DNA of 64,000 bases from Corythucha ciliata. Taxonomy: Eukaryota > Arthropoda > Insecta > Hemiptera > Tingidae. Location of the stretch: assembly GCA_038030265.1 (NCBI GenBank), contig CM075940.1, forward strand, positions 8,556,001 to 8,620,000, given 5' to 3'. The notes beneath the pieces are model-generated. The model saw only the letters and a program-made list of their open reading frames with translations, searched no databases and was not told where the DNA came from. Position 1 is the stretch's first letter. Every line of letters starts with the position of its first letter. Shown piece after piece: positions 13,130 to 25,605 of the stretch. The position numbers were made by a program, and so were the translations under genes.

Positions 13130-14130
13130 TTTATTTTAGAGGGCACGAATAGCCAGTTTGGGTCAGTTTTTGGGCCTGCATAGCCAGTTTAGTCATTTTC
13201 AATTGGCGAGTCAATGTTCAATTGGCGTATAAAGTTGCGCCATCTGTGGGGCGCGAGTGATCAGTTTGAGCATTTTTAGAGCTTGCCAGCTTGCTATTTT
13301 TAATATTGCCAGTTTGTTACAATCAGTGAGTGCTCGTTTGGAGATTTCAATAGTGCAAATAATAAGTTTTGCCATTTTTAAGGCGACAGTTTGCCATTTT
13401 TATGGTAAATCTTTATAAATTTATAGACATTTTTAAGGTTCGAATCGTCCGTTTTTGCCCTTTTTTTTGAGCGTGAACAGCTAATAGTTTGCTGTTTTTA
13501 AGGAGCGAGCCCAGTTTGAATTTTTTACGGGCACGAATCGACAGTTTAGCGAATTTTGAGGCGTGAATGTTCAGTTTTTTTGTCATTTTTGGATCGCGAT
13601 AATGGACCCCAGCTATGCCGTTTTCAGAGCACGAATCGTCAGTTTGAGAATATTCAAGGCGGGAATCGTAAGTTTAGCCATCCTAAGCATGAAGCCATTT
13701 TTACCATTTTTATGGCGTTAATTGTCATTTTTACTATTTCCAGGGGGCAAAATGGTCAGTTTCGTCAAGTTTAGGGCGTGAATGGTTATGGTTGGGCCAT
13801 TTTTAAGGCACGAGTCATCCATTTAGCCATTTTAAAGGCTCGAATTTGTACTTTTTTGGATGTTGGAATGGTTGGTTTAATACATTTGGTGAGCGTCAGC
13901 TTAAGGATTTTTCAGGTGGGTACCGTCAGTTAAGCCATTTCAGGGGTGGCTAGAGCCGTTTTGAGGGGCGTAAATCGTGAGTACGGGTCATTTCTAGGGC
14001 GTGGTTAGTCAGTTTGACTATTTTCAGGGGACGAATCTTTTAGTTTCAATCACATTTAGTGTGCGTATAGTTGGAGGCATTTAAGGCGCAAAGCATTGGG
14101 CGTTGGGGTATTTGGAACCGCCTATAGGAC
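13130..14130. repeat. Degenerate ~30-bp array, GTCAGTTTAGCCATTTTTAA family
   Basis: Units contain CAGTTTAGCCATTTTTAAGG then GCGAATCGT. Adjacent units around 13640-13700 are exactly 30 bp. It abuts the family 1 array and has the same period but a different sequence. No coding potential was recognised. Confidence 0.75.
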
Positions 14131-14653
14131 AATTTTTATCGCACAACTTGACAGTGATGAGTTCCCCCGGGACTTTTGCGGGTAATTTCAATTATTTATC
14201 GATTTGTTAGATTAGAGAGTAGAGACCAAATTATCGGTTTTATAGGGCCGTTCTGTCTGGTCCTGAGGCAAACACGTTCGACTGTGCAGGCTGAGTTGCT
14301 AAGGCCCACCATTGAATTGGCGGGGTTTAGATCAAGCATAGTGTGCATGGATTGATCCACACGCGGTGGACTAAGTTAACCGCAATTTTATCATCATTAA
14401 TGTTCTAAAATGCCATTTTTGACCGTCATTTGTCGAGTTTGGTATTGTGGTCTGGCCAAACCAATTAGGTTTTGGGGTCTAAATTTGCAGTTTTCTGCTT
14501 GATTGGTCAGTTCTGGTGGTAGTGGTGAAGTGAGGGGGAGGGAAAACTATCGAGGCCCTCCTAAAAAGTACAGCCGTTTTTTGAAAGTAGTACCTTTTAG
14601 GGCCTTTTGAGGATCCTATAAAGGACTTGAATATATTTTACTTCTTAAAGAAG

Positions 14654-14851
14654 AACCACTGGTCACCGTATACGGGAATATGGGAACACCACAGGAACTC
14701 CAAGGGCCGCTGGGGCCCTTCGTTCCCTTTGATGCCCACACAAGGGTACCCACCAGCTCGCAATGTTATTTATAGGGTCAGAATGGGACGACCAAGACAT
14801 TACTGCCTCACAGAACTGCATAGAACTTCAGAAAGCTGTGCTGTAAGTCTG
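14654..14851 (+). CDS. Possible unassigned coding exon
   Basis: An open stretch between an AG acceptor-like site (TTCTTAAAG at about 14645-14653) and a donor-like GTAAGT at 14842-14847 would encode about 60 residues containing SPYTGIWEHHRNSKGRWGPS and MGRPRHYCLTELH. Base composition is more GC-rich than the AT-rich flanks and the frame stays open. I do not recognise the protein family and see no neighbouring exons. It may be a real exon of an unknown gene, or a chance open frame; the end is approximate. The rest of 14200-16990 contains no recognisable gene. Confidence 0.22.
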
Positions 14852-17039
14852 GTGAATGTTTTTCATGGCAAATGGGAGGGGGAGTTTTCATTTTATTTTG
14901 TAGTCGGAGTAAGAAATTACGGCGCAAGATTTCAAAAAATTGACTAATAATTATAATAATAATAATATGAAGAAAGAGAAGCGTGTAAATGTATGACTGT
15001 GGCGGATAATGCGGCTGTTGAGGTCGCTAAACTTGAAAAAGAAAAGAAAAGAAACAACTCCTTCACTGTCATTAGAAACAAATTGAAAACTCAGATTGAT
15101 GCCGTGCTCCATATCCCATTGTCTCACATTCTCTCGAATGTAATAGCGAATTCGTTGAGACGAGTCGTGACTACTTTACAGTCTTTCTACAGCGGCCGAC
15201 TTCCCTTTTCCTTTTTTCTCCCACCAAAAAATAACCTTATGCGGGTAAAAGAATAAGAAATGAAAAGAAGAAGGGAGAAAATGGCATCCTCCCACCATTC
15301 CCCTCATCGTCATTCTCATCATTTTTTTTCTAAACAAGTGTATTACATATGTACGCGGCTGTTAAACCCGTGACTGCATCTCTCCATCAAAAGCCGAACA
15401 ATACGAAACAAAAGGAGGAGCTAGAAGTGGAGAGTTAATGCGGTGTAAAATTAAAAGAATCCAAGAAACGATTTATAAAATATCACTAAGATGAATTGTG
15501 TTGGAGGAAAGGACAAATAGCAGTTGAGAGGGTACAAAGAGCCCTGTGGAGGATTCATCCCAGCCTCCCCCCTTTGTCGGCTTCTTTTTTTTCAGTCATG
15601 ATAATTACTGTAAGTGTGTAAAAGATTGATGTAAATTTTAAGATAATGAAACCGTGATTTCGTCTGTATTAAATGGGTAATGACAATAAACTTTTCGGCT
15701 CATTCATTGGGAACGAAGTGAGCATTTGTATTAAATTATTCCGTAGCCTCCGGAAGAAATATGAACGAACCCTGAATTGATAATTAAAATTCGTTATTTG
15801 AAAAGTTAATAAACTTTTTTCTGTACACCTGTTCGACTAGCCGTTAATTTATTACATTTGAATAAAGAGTTTGAGGCTTTGTTGTAGAAAAGCTCAAATA
15901 AAAGAGAACGCGTGTTCATTCATTTTCTCGCTCATCTACATCACTCACAGTGCTATAAATATTCCCTCTTTCTCTCGGAAACACTGCAAAAAAATATATA
16001 TACAAAAATGGTTCCTCCAGAGAAAAGCTACCCTTTGTTTTTTAATTCAACCCAAAAGCGGCATTGAAAAAAAAAAAAAAAATATTACTGTAGCAGATAA
16101 TGGCCTGTTGAAAGCTCTCTTTTTTATATACTAAGTGTATAAAGGGCGTTGCTCGAATACAGATTTGTCAGCCGCATTGTTGTCGTCTCACGCGTAATTG
16201 AGTCCTTTCAGAGCATACTATTCAAAATTCATTAATGTTTCAGGTCTTCCCTGAATTTTCCCTATCAAGGAGATGAATCTCTCTGCGTCAAATAATTTAT
16301 TTATAGCAATTCAATCTCCCCACCACACAGTTTGAAACGCGAGCATGGACCAGAATTTTAAATCGAACACAGAAAAAACTCGACGCGGAGGATTCAAACG
16401 ACGAAAATAATTCAATGTGACAGAAAACAGTGTAAATACAGTAACGTTCACCCCCAGGATGGGTGTCTATTTGGAAAACCAGGCGTCAATGAGGCGAACA
16501 TCCGCTATACACCGCCGTGGGAAATCTGGCAATGTGAGATTAATTAGACTTTCCATAATGGATTGTACCGGCTTTTCAAGTCTAACAGCGTCTTTTTAAC
16601 TCTGTAGAATGGTCGGTGGTGTGGAAGTGGGAGAGGGGGGGGGGCATTAATTCCGAGGGACTCTCCTCCCAGGAATTATCTTTTTTCATCAACGGGTTTA
16701 ATTTAAAAGTTTCAATTTATAATAAAAACGAGCTTAAACCATTTTATAGGGATATCTTAAGAGCGTTGGATAAACAGGATGATGGGAAAGGTTTCGGGAG
16801 GGGGGGGGGAGTGAAAGCCGGAATGACCTTAAAGGTCGAATGTGGCTGCTCTGCTTTCTTTACCAGGCATTAAATTATTAGAATAAAGGGCGGAAATATG
16901 TTATTTTAGTACTGTTTAAGCAAGGTACCTATAACCTCTTTTAATAAGTTTTGAGTCCTCGATTAATTAGTCCCTTGGTAATGAATCAGCCGCGGTCGTG
17001 GGTGAAAACGCGTCGAACGAGTCAGTCAAGAGTCAACGC

Positions 17040-18200
17040 ATCGCGTTCAAGTGGCCAAAAATAGAGCGTTTCGCGGTGTCATTGTATAGTTGACTGAAGG
17101 ACTGAAGAAAAATATTATTGTCTCTCCACAAATTTTATCTGCAATCGTGGACCGGTTTCAACCTATCTCAGGCCATCCTCAGCCTCCCAGGCCAGGTCCT
17201 GAGACAGGTCGAACCGGTCCATGATTTAAAATAAAATTTGTGGAGAGACAATATTTTTCTTCGGTCTTTCAGTCAATTACAAGGAACTCCACTACATCGC
17301 CCTTCCATCGCGGTAGGGCGACAAACAAAATGAATCGTTGTATAGTTTTGGCCGATTTTTTCGTCTCCAGAGGGAGCTCAGCGAGCCTCTCCAGCGTTGG
17401 ACTCAGACGATTGCGTCGCACGGAAACGGGAGGAACACCTTCATCGGCCTATCGGATTTCTGATGCAGATTACACGTATCGACAAACTCAGAGTTTATAA
17501 AATTGTCCAGGTTTGTGGGTGGGGGGGGGGATGAGCGTTTCGTGACGTGGATGGTTTCAGCCAATTTTCTCGTCTCCAGACCGAACTATACGCCGACTAT
17601 TTACGCCGACGGGCCGACTATACGCCAACCGTTCGTATGGTCAAGGGTGATTCCACACTATTTTTGCATTTTTGCACAAATCGCCAGCGTGATAGGTGGC
17701 CCGATTCTTTTTAGGTCGAATTTGTCAAAATGTTTGGATTGAGTCGAACCCGGGTTTTGATTCCCTGATGGGACAATGCCCAAATGCGGTCCGCGGAGTC
17801 AACCATGGGCCAAAACGCATCTTTTTGTCATTTTAGCCAAAATTCTAACCAAAAAGGGTCGTAAAAAAATCTAGCGTTTCAAGTTGTGATCGATTTCGGT
17901 CGATTTTTCTCTACTACTGAGCTCTTTTAGAGCGTCCGAGCTCATTGCCCTCTTGTTTGCCCTATTCAGTCTCAACTTGTAACAACTGCGGCGGCTCTAA
18001 CTCCCAACACATTTTACGTTCATCTTCAAACAAAAGTCCTGGGGCCTTATCGGCCCCAACGGGTCCATTTTTTCCCGAACGGTCGGGAAAAAATGACGCT
18101 AGCGGTACCTAAGGACGCCGAATAAGAAATAACACTATATCTCGCCATAGCAACCGCATCTTGCGGCATTTTCACACGGGTTCGTAATACGGCCCCTGGG
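17040..18200. repeat. Dispersed repeat D, several partial copies
   Basis: Fragments such as GAGCGTTTCGCGGTGTCATT, TTGGCCGATTTTTTCGTCTC and CCAATTTTCTCGTCTCCAG recur here and match the copies at 29640-31200, 55070-55330 and 63290-64000. No protein is encoded that I can recognise. Confidence 0.6.
17090..17276. mobile_element. MITE-like foldback element, ~187 bp
   Basis: Inverted arms of about 80 bp run from TTGACTGAAGGACTGAAG at 17090 inward, and from 17276 back, where the inverse reads TTGACTGAAAGACCGAAG. They enclose a short centre near 17175-17195. Both arms share AAAATTTGTGGAGAGACAA or its inverse. The hairpin interrupts a copy of the dispersed GCGATTCGCGATGTCATT repeat: that repeat's left part ends at 17091 and its continuation begins at 17338, and both carry TTGTATAGTT. 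Confidence 0.8.
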
Positions 18201-18384
18201 GCCGTATTCTGGGCTGTCATTCAGAAACAGAACGAAAACTAAAAGTAGCTACACCAAAAAATAAAGTGTAAAACAAAAGACGAATTGTATAAAAAACTGT
18301 TAAAGAAATACAAAATAAATAAAAGAAACCTATACAAAAATTTGACTGGTGAGTCGGGCCTCCTGCTGGATAGGGGCGAGGGTC

Positions 18385-18630
18385 GTAGGAAAACCTTGAA
18401 AAGCCTTTGAAAGCCTTCGATAGCCTGAGAAAGACTTTGAGAGCTTATGAACGCCTCCAAAAGATTTGGGGAGCCACAGAAAGCCTACGGAAGATTTTGA
18501 AAGACGTTCAAGAGCCTTAGAAAGCCTTCAAAGGCCAATGAAAGACAATTAGAGCCTATGAACACCTTTGAAAGACTTAGAGAGCCTTCTGGGATAGCGG
18601 AAGCTTTTGAAAGCCTTCAAGAGCCTAGTC
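18385..18630. repeat. Short degenerate tandem repeat (GAAAGCCTTT)
   Basis: Variants of TTTGAAAGCCT repeat about every 10-13 bp through the stretch. It lies between repeat D fragments and the array at 18790. Confidence 0.65.
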
Positions 18631-18789
18631 GAGTAAACAACAATTTTTAACATGTTATACAGACCAACGATTAGTCGTTGTTAACTTGTTTTAATGCTTC
18701 CTATATACGTTGTGTCCTAACTACCCGTCGCAAGTGTCCTACATTTTCGTGTCAGGTGTCCACGGAAACTACATTTACATTTGGTCACC

Positions 18790-20000
18790 CTAGCGATATC
18801 GCGAAAATCGCTTTTCTAGCGAGCAAAACCCACGAAATTGGGTTTTTATGAAGCAAAAACGCTTTTATTAGTGAGCAAAACCCACGGAATTGCCTACTGA
18901 TTGAGAAAAACCCGAAAAATTGCTTCTTTAGCGGGAAACACCGGCAAAATTGCTTCTTTAGTCAGTGGTTTCGAGAGAAACACGTGAAATAGTTATTTTA
19001 GTGAGACAAAAAAAACCCTGCGAAGAAATTACTTTACGTGAGAAAACGTTGTGAATTGATTGTTTAACGAATGAAATTGCTTTTTTAGAGAGCTAAACCA
19101 GCGGCATTGTTTTTCTAGAGAGCGAAAAGTCTTTTTTAGTGAGCAAAAACGCACACAATCGGATTTTAGACGCGTAAAATTGCTATTTCAGTGAACTAAT
19201 TTCGAGCTAAACCAACGAAAATACTTTTTTTGTGAGTGAAACCTGCGAAATTGTTTTTTTTTTCTTTAAGCAACAAAAACTCACGACATTGATTTTCTAG
19301 CTAGCGAAATGGCGCTTTTTACGTGTATAGAATAGCCCGTGAATTTGCTTTTTTTCAGCGAGAGGAATTACTTTTCTAGTGAGCAAAATCCCTGAAATCG
19401 TTTTATTGGGAGCTGAACCCGCGAAATTGCTATAATAATCGGGATTGCTTTTCACGCGAGATAACCCCGTGAATTGTTGTTTTTAACGAGCGAGAGCTTT
19501 TTTCTAGAGAGCAAAGCCATGAAGTTGAGTTTTTTGGAAGGAAAATGCTTTTTTAGTGTGCCAATCCCATGAAATTGCCTACTGAGTAAGAAAAACCCGC
19601 GAAATAAGTTTCTTGGCGAGCTAATCTCGCGAAATTCTTCTTTAACAGGAGAACTGGGCAAAATTTCTTTTTAGATTTTTTTAGCAAGAGAAAATTGCTT
19701 TTCTAGCGAGCGAAACCCGCGAAATCGGGGATTTAAGGAGCGATAACGCTTTTTTAGTGAGAAAACCCACGAAAACGGGGGTGTGACGCGTGAAACCCAC
19801 GAAATTGCTATTTTAGTGAGCCACAATTCTCGTGAAATTGCTTCTTTAGCGAGAGAAACTGCAAAATTGATATTTTAGTGAGGAAAACCCGCGAAATTGC
19901 TTTTTACGTTAGCAAAACTCAATAATTGTTTTTCCAGCGAGCGAAATTGCTTTTCAAGCGAGCAATTCCTGCGAAATAGCTTATTTTATAGAAAGCCTTC
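18790..20000. repeat. Degenerate ~30-bp array, GCGAAATTGCTTTTTTAGTG family
   Basis: Units read roughly GCGAAATTGCTTTTTTAGTG then AGCAAAACCC with a period near 30-31 bp. Immediately left, at 18770-18788, is ATTTGGTCACCCTAG, which looks like the end of a small transposon. Confidence 0.8.
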
Positions 20001-20238
20001 GAGATATATGGAAAAATTTACGTCGCATATTTCCCCAACGTCAGGCTCTCTGCCACCACCATTCCCAGACCCTGCCTTCCCAGTCCCGGTTCAGATTTTT
20101 GAACCGTCCGTAAAATACTTGATCTCTTCCGTGTCCCTCCATTCCTCCCCTCTTTGCCCGGTCACCCGGACACGTTTGACCGTGATCGTCAAAGTCCCTT
20201 TGTATTACTAAGGTAACTGTACAACCGAGTGAGCCCAT

Positions 20239-20376
20239 CCGGCATTTTGGGGTAGATGAAGTTGATATTTAGTTGGTAGGAGGGGTGCATGGAGTTGGAA
20301 GTACTACGGAGTGTCCGAGTGTGTCCCACGAGGCTTCATTAAATTTATGATAATTTTATCTACCCCAAAATGGCCG
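20239..20376. repeat. Inverted repeat around ~100 bp
   Basis: CGGCATTTTGGGGTAGAT near 20239 and ATCTACCCCAAAATGGCCG near 20358 are inverted copies. They sit at the 3' end of the decayed reverse-transcriptase sequence and may belong to that element or to a small MITE beside it. Confidence 0.6.
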
Positions 20377-21215
20377 TGACCTCACCTGGTAGTATAGGTT
20401 CTCTAGTATTACTATCTGATCCGATCTCATGCCCGTGGACGGTGCCACTCTATGCATGTGTTGTCGTATCCCCTCGTTCCCCATCTTCCATGACATGCAG
20501 TCCAATCTGTATGTCGCTTCCATAGCCCGTGCCTGCTTAAGGGTTTTAGTCCCAGCATTACCTCCATCGGCCTTATTGGTGTCGTTCGTTTGCACTTTAT
20601 CTATAGCTTGGCTGCATTTTCCTTTTTTGTTCGCCGCTTTCCATCAAACCATGGCCCCATAGAGGATCCTTGGTCGAATAATCCCCGTATACAGCCATAG
20701 GGGCGTTCTGGGGTTCAGTCCCCATGTTTTCCCCACTACCCTCCTAACCTGACAAAAGGTGCCCAGCGCATTCTGATAAGTTTCAGTTATGTGCTTTTCC
20801 CAGCTCAGTCGATGGTCTTGCCACACCCCTGTGTATTTCATTTCAGTCGTTACCTCGACCTCCTTGCCCTTAATCCGTATAGCTTGAAGCCCCTGCCTGT
20901 TCCTTTTGTGGGTGAACAGACACAGCTTCACTTTGCTCGGGTTAATGGTTAACCCTCTTGGTTCACACCATTCCTCCACTAATCTAATCGCTTACCTCAT
21001 AAGTTCAAAAAGTGTCGACAATGCCTTCCCTCTAACTACGATGGCTCCATCATCCGCAAACAAATTGCATATAAAAGCCATTTTCCTCAATTAATCTAAT
21101 AAGTCCGTCAACCACTACTATCTATAAAAGGGGCGAGAGGCTAGACCCCTGCGGGGCTCCTCTTTTGCCCTCCTTTCTACCATTTCTCCCCCTAATTCTG
21201 CTCTGATCCATCTGT
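20356..21215 (-). pseudogene. Non-LTR retrotransposon reverse transcriptase, decayed
   Basis: Read on the minus strand from about 21215 downward, the sequence encodes pieces of a reverse transcriptase in several frames. RGAPQGSSLSPLL (about 21165-21125) is the palm motif with the PQG signature. FADDGAIVVRGKAL (about 21070-21030) contains the catalytic FADD motif. A longer open piece at 20979-20644 continues with EEWCEPRGLTINPSKVKLCL, the typical region after the catalytic motif, and ends in PRILYGAMV, as in Jockey/R1-type elements. A further frame holds TTPIRPMEVMLGLKPL (about 20605-20560). Stops and frameshifts separate the pieces, so the copy is dead. Endonuclease and 5' parts are missing; the left flank of the element (21215) abuts another repeat. 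Confidence 0.88.
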
Positions 21216-21880
21216 TTTTAGAAGCAGCTTGTTGGCTTTTTTACAGGCAGCTTGTAAAAAAGCTTCGCGTAATCGAGAACAAGCCGCTTGTAAAAAAAAA
21301 GCTGCAAGCAAAGTTGAAGACCGGGCTACTTTACAAGCTCACAAGCTGGCTTGTGAGATTGTTGGAGGGTAAACTCGCTCAGTGTAAACATGGTAGATTG
21401 TAAAAAAGCCAACAAGCCGAGAGTGACACGGTGGTTTCACCCCATTTCTCCAACCAAATCCATATTTTTAAGCTAATCGTTAAGCCGTTGAAAAACTTCA
21501 TTTTTCAATTTTGTATTGAAATATTCCTTAACTTTTATGTTCCAGAGGACTGGATAGTTTTCACAGACGCCCAGAAAAAGAGTAATCATGTGTCTACGTA
21601 ATTTTTTAGTGCATTTCATTTATGTCGAAATGCACTATTTTAAACTAGGCACCAAGAAAAGAAACTGATCAAAACACGGAAGACACAAAGGAAAGAAACA
21701 TACACGGTCGCCTCGTGGTCCCCTGTAGTTGCTGCTTTTTTTTACAAGCCGGCTTATTGGCGGGTGGGCGTGTACGGAGTTTTGCGTGTAATCGAAACAA
21801 GCTGACAAGCTCACAATCCAGCTTCTAAAAAAGTCAACAAGGTGCTTGTAAAAAAGCTCCGTGTAATCGAGCCTTAATCT
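21215..21880. repeat. Cluster of GCTTGTAAAAAAGCT repeats
   Basis: GCTTGTAAAAAAGCT followed by CGTGTAATCGAG or close variants occurs near 21249, 21284, 21405, 21770 and 21843, in both orientations. Ends at 21215 and 21880 are fuzzy. It appears to be a transposon with repetitive subterminal regions that interrupts the reverse transcriptase; the type is not clear. Confidence 0.55.
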
Positions 21881-21986
21881 ACAGAGACAGTCAGTACATT
21901 ACACGCATTAAGCAAGTAAGTATTTGACGCAGGCGCACTTCAGGATCGGAAACGGTCTGTGGTTACACACTTGAGCTGTCAACGTA

Positions 21987-22143
21987 ATTCGCCTTGATCA
22001 TAATTCAGGCAGAGCTCTAGTTGGCCATTTAGGGAAACAGTTGTTGTGGGCAGTTTCCATTAGATACTAGTAGAAGACTGCCCACATGAGCTAGTTCCCA
22101 AGTGGCCAACGACAGCGCTGCCCGAATTGTGAAATAGGCGAAT
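21987..22143. mobile_element. Imperfect foldback element, ~157 bp
   Basis: Inverted arms run inward from ATTCGCC at 21987 and from GGCGAAT at 22143. Inner matches include AATTCAGGCAG with CTGCCCGAATT, GTTGGCCA with TGGCCAAC, and TGTGGGCAGT with ACTGCCCACA. Identity is about 75 percent, so it is an old MITE-like hairpin. Confidence 0.65.
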
Positions 22144-22149
22144 AGCCCC

Positions 22150-25100
22150 GAAATAATATTTTCTGTTCAAAACTGGCAATTAATCCGTTGAAACTGACTT
22201 TATGAGCCAAATACTATCAATTCAGCTCGAAAAACAGTACACTCGGCTTTATAAATGATATTTTAGCCGCGGAAAATTATTTCGGTACGAAAAGGAGTAA
22301 TTTAGTCCGCCAAGGCTGGCCACCCACCTTAGAAAAACCTTGATTATCCCAAAAAAAATCTCAGAGATTTTCGCAAGCTCTGTATTACCAGGTGCAAAAA
22401 TTGCTAATTTTGCTCGTAAGCTTCCTGATGAAAACTCACCCAGTTTGGAGCCTCGAGTATAATAGGCCCGTCTAACGAAACACCAAAAATACGTGTTCCA
22501 CACCACTTTATAACCACTAAAACATCATATTTTTTGAAATAAAAAGTTTAGCGACTGGTTCAGGGATTGACGCGGAATGAGAACGCTTTTGTTCTCATGT
22601 AAATGGGCGGCATCCCCGAGTCTCAGGGTGTGAACCGTTTTAGAAGAGTAAATTAAAGCTTGGATGATGAACAGGGCCCGACGGAGAGAGACTATATATA
22701 CGAGAGAAGAGTGAAACAAAGAGATAGAGACAGGCGGAGTGAGAAAGAGCGAGAGACGAATGTTTTGAAAACAGTTAATACTTGTGATTTATCACACCCA
22801 GGTGCCTTGAGCTCTCCGGCACAGGTGTTGGAGCAATTAGCCAGTGGAATGCCTTCTGACCCACACATATGTACTTTCAAAAAAACCAGTACCTCGCATG
22901 TGAGAACATAAGTGTGATGGGTAGATGTGGTTGAGGGGAGGGGAGGGGATAATCACTGCAATTTTTGTTTCGTTTGAGGCTTTCCTCCCTTGAGTAAAAT
23001 CGCCTATAAGTAACAGGGCCAACTTATTTCAAATCGAAAAATTCGATTTTTTCCTGGTTTTTAACACCCTAAATTTCCCAAAATTCTAAGTCCAAGTCAA
23101 TTTTCATTTTTCAAAAGAATGAGAGCGAGAGAGAAAAGTAGGCAGGCGAGAAAAAGTATGTAAATGATATAGAACAAAGAGAGACCGCCACGGGGTTGGT
23201 TGGATTGGTTAACAATGGGATCTCCCCTCCTCACAGTTTATAGTTGATTGGGTCGGACAGATGAAAGCCAACTCTTCAGCTCAGACTGCCTGCCGCCCCG
23301 CACCGCAGCATCAACGAGGCTATTATTAGTGCCTTGGGGCTTCTTCACCTTGGGAAGTCCCTTTTAGACTTTTAGGGACTTGGTTTCTCGAAAGAAACAT
23401 TTCGAAAGGAATGAGACAATGTGTGATTTTTGTGTGTGTGTGTGTGTGGCGATTTTCCTTGACGTGAGAGGCAATAAAAAGGTTGAAAAAAAAAAAAACT
23501 ATAAAGGGCCGTATCGACCCTTAATTTACAAAGAAGGGCAAAAACGGGGAAAATTCGTGCTGGATACTGGCTAAAAGGCGAGGCAAATCCTCGGGGGAGT
23601 AATGAAATAGAAGGTACCTATCCTAATGGCGGCTTGTAATCTCAAGTGAAGCCCTCGATATCAAGATTAGATTGCTTCTTTGCGTGTAGAACCGAGTAGA
23701 AAAGACGTATGTTTATTAATTCCGTTTGTGAGAATCGTTAAGGTAATCTGTAGGGAGTTCTTCAACGAGCAATTATGATTGCGAGTGCAAGGGGGAAATA
23801 AGAGGAAATTGGAATATCAATAGAGGTTCCGCGAGGGTGTACTCTTAATATGCCTAATGGAGAGGCTTTGAACGTTAATTTGCCTAAACCGTCTTTCAAT
23901 AATCGAGCCTGTGCGTGCGAGGAAAATATAACACACGATCTTCCATGAGAGAACTTCTTTCGTGGGTAATTTGAGAAAAAAAAAAAAATTGTTTTCTATT
24001 CAAATAAATTAAAGCAATCGCACGTTCCTACAAAGTTAATTCCATCTTAAACATCTAATTTGACTACTAAATTAATTATAGATGCATGTATAATGATCCA
24101 ACCCTATAATAAGTGAAAATACGCGCAAGCGGGCTCAGAACAAACAAAGAAGAAAACCTCAAACAAATTCTTTCGCCCAGCATCCCTTCGATGGTCCGTC
24201 TCAAAGGACCGAAAAAACTTTCAAACTCTTCAAAGCTATGATTTAAGCTAAATGTTGTGTGGATAATCAATTGATAATAGTTCTGCAGCTCAGTCGGCAT
24301 CGTTTCAAAGATACCTGTGTTCATCCACACCTGCTTTTCCTTATAATGCTCTTTTTAAAACTAACATAATAAAATATTGGCTAATGACAGTGTGAGAAAG
24401 GACGCCTTCACTATTGGTTTAGCTTTGTCCCATGCGGCGCCTTTCATCTATTCTTCTCCTTTTCACAAATACAAGACTTGTGGCTATGATGTGCTGTGAG
24501 GTGAGGGGGAGGGGAAGAGCCCCTGTTTTGTAAACACTTTTCTTCGCGGATTTCCATTTTAAAAAACGCGAGAACAGATGAAGTGCATCGGACAAGGTAT
24601 ATAAATAATCCCAAGTGCTGACATTTTAAATAAATAAATAATAAATATTAATGAAAAAAACCAGCGCTCGCATGAAATTATAATGAAAGACGGAAAAGTT
24701 CATTACAGATCTTATCATCCGACACGACGAACATTGTTAAACGTGAATTAGCATGTCTAATAGACAAGAAAGTGATAACCTTGTAAGTATAAATAGGAAA
24801 TAAGGATGTAAAAGTTGACCTGAGGAAACGGGATCAGTTTCGAAATTATTGTTTTTTTATTAGCAATAAATTTAGTTTCACTCTTAAAAGATGAATTTAC
24901 ATCATGCCCCGGATTTAGGCTTCGTGATTCCTTTTGGATTAGTTCAAGTTTTAGTATTTTTTCTCGTTTTGGGACAAAACCGGGAATTAAATCGTAAAAC
25001 TGGTGGTAAAAATGCTTTCAAATTCCATTGTGCTTGTCCTCAGTTTTCTAAAAAACAAGTCGCGAATAATTTTTTAAAGTTATTTCTTCCAAAATATTTG

Positions 25101-25360
25101 AGCTTGGTACACGCGCAGGTACAAAACTTGTGTTTTTGATGGAAAGGTCACATGGGGTGAGGAAGAAGGGGTTGCTGGGTTCGGCGGTGCTTCAAAAAGG
25201 ATCGAAATTCCTTCCTATGAAGACAATGCCATGGCCTAAATAGTAAATTTCTAGGGGGGGGGGGAGACACGGTCCCAGTTTTTAGACACCGGACAGTTCC
25301 CAATTGGAATTTTGGGCGTAAGCGAACCCTTCCTCCACTTATACTTGCAGACCTCAATAT
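22150..25360. other. Intergenic stretch without recognisable gene
   Basis: AT-rich DNA with a purine-rich run at 22685-22765, a (TG)n microsatellite at about 23428-23448 and G runs near 25254. No conserved coding segment, RNA gene or complete transposon was found. Confidence 0.45.
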
Positions 25361-25605
25361 ATCGTCATTGGCGTAGTCAGTTCAAAACAAAAAGAGAGTG
25401 ATGGGCTGCTTTTCAATTGACCCCTTTAAATCATTTCGAAAGTGCCCCCCCCCCACTCTATTTCCGCAGTAAAACATCCAACGCTTCATGACGGTGCATG
25501 GCCGGGGCCTAAACTGACCGATTCTCTTGATATCCCAGAAACATATCAATTTTCATGAGTTTGCCTTACAGGAATCAAAAACCCGGTTAATTTACTCCAC
25601 AGGGA

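Noticed and set aside
25366..25605. CATTGGCGTAGTCAGTTC as the left end of a further array-bearing transposon
   Set aside because: No right end followed by the duplication TATATCGT was found, so I keep it only as a possible relic.
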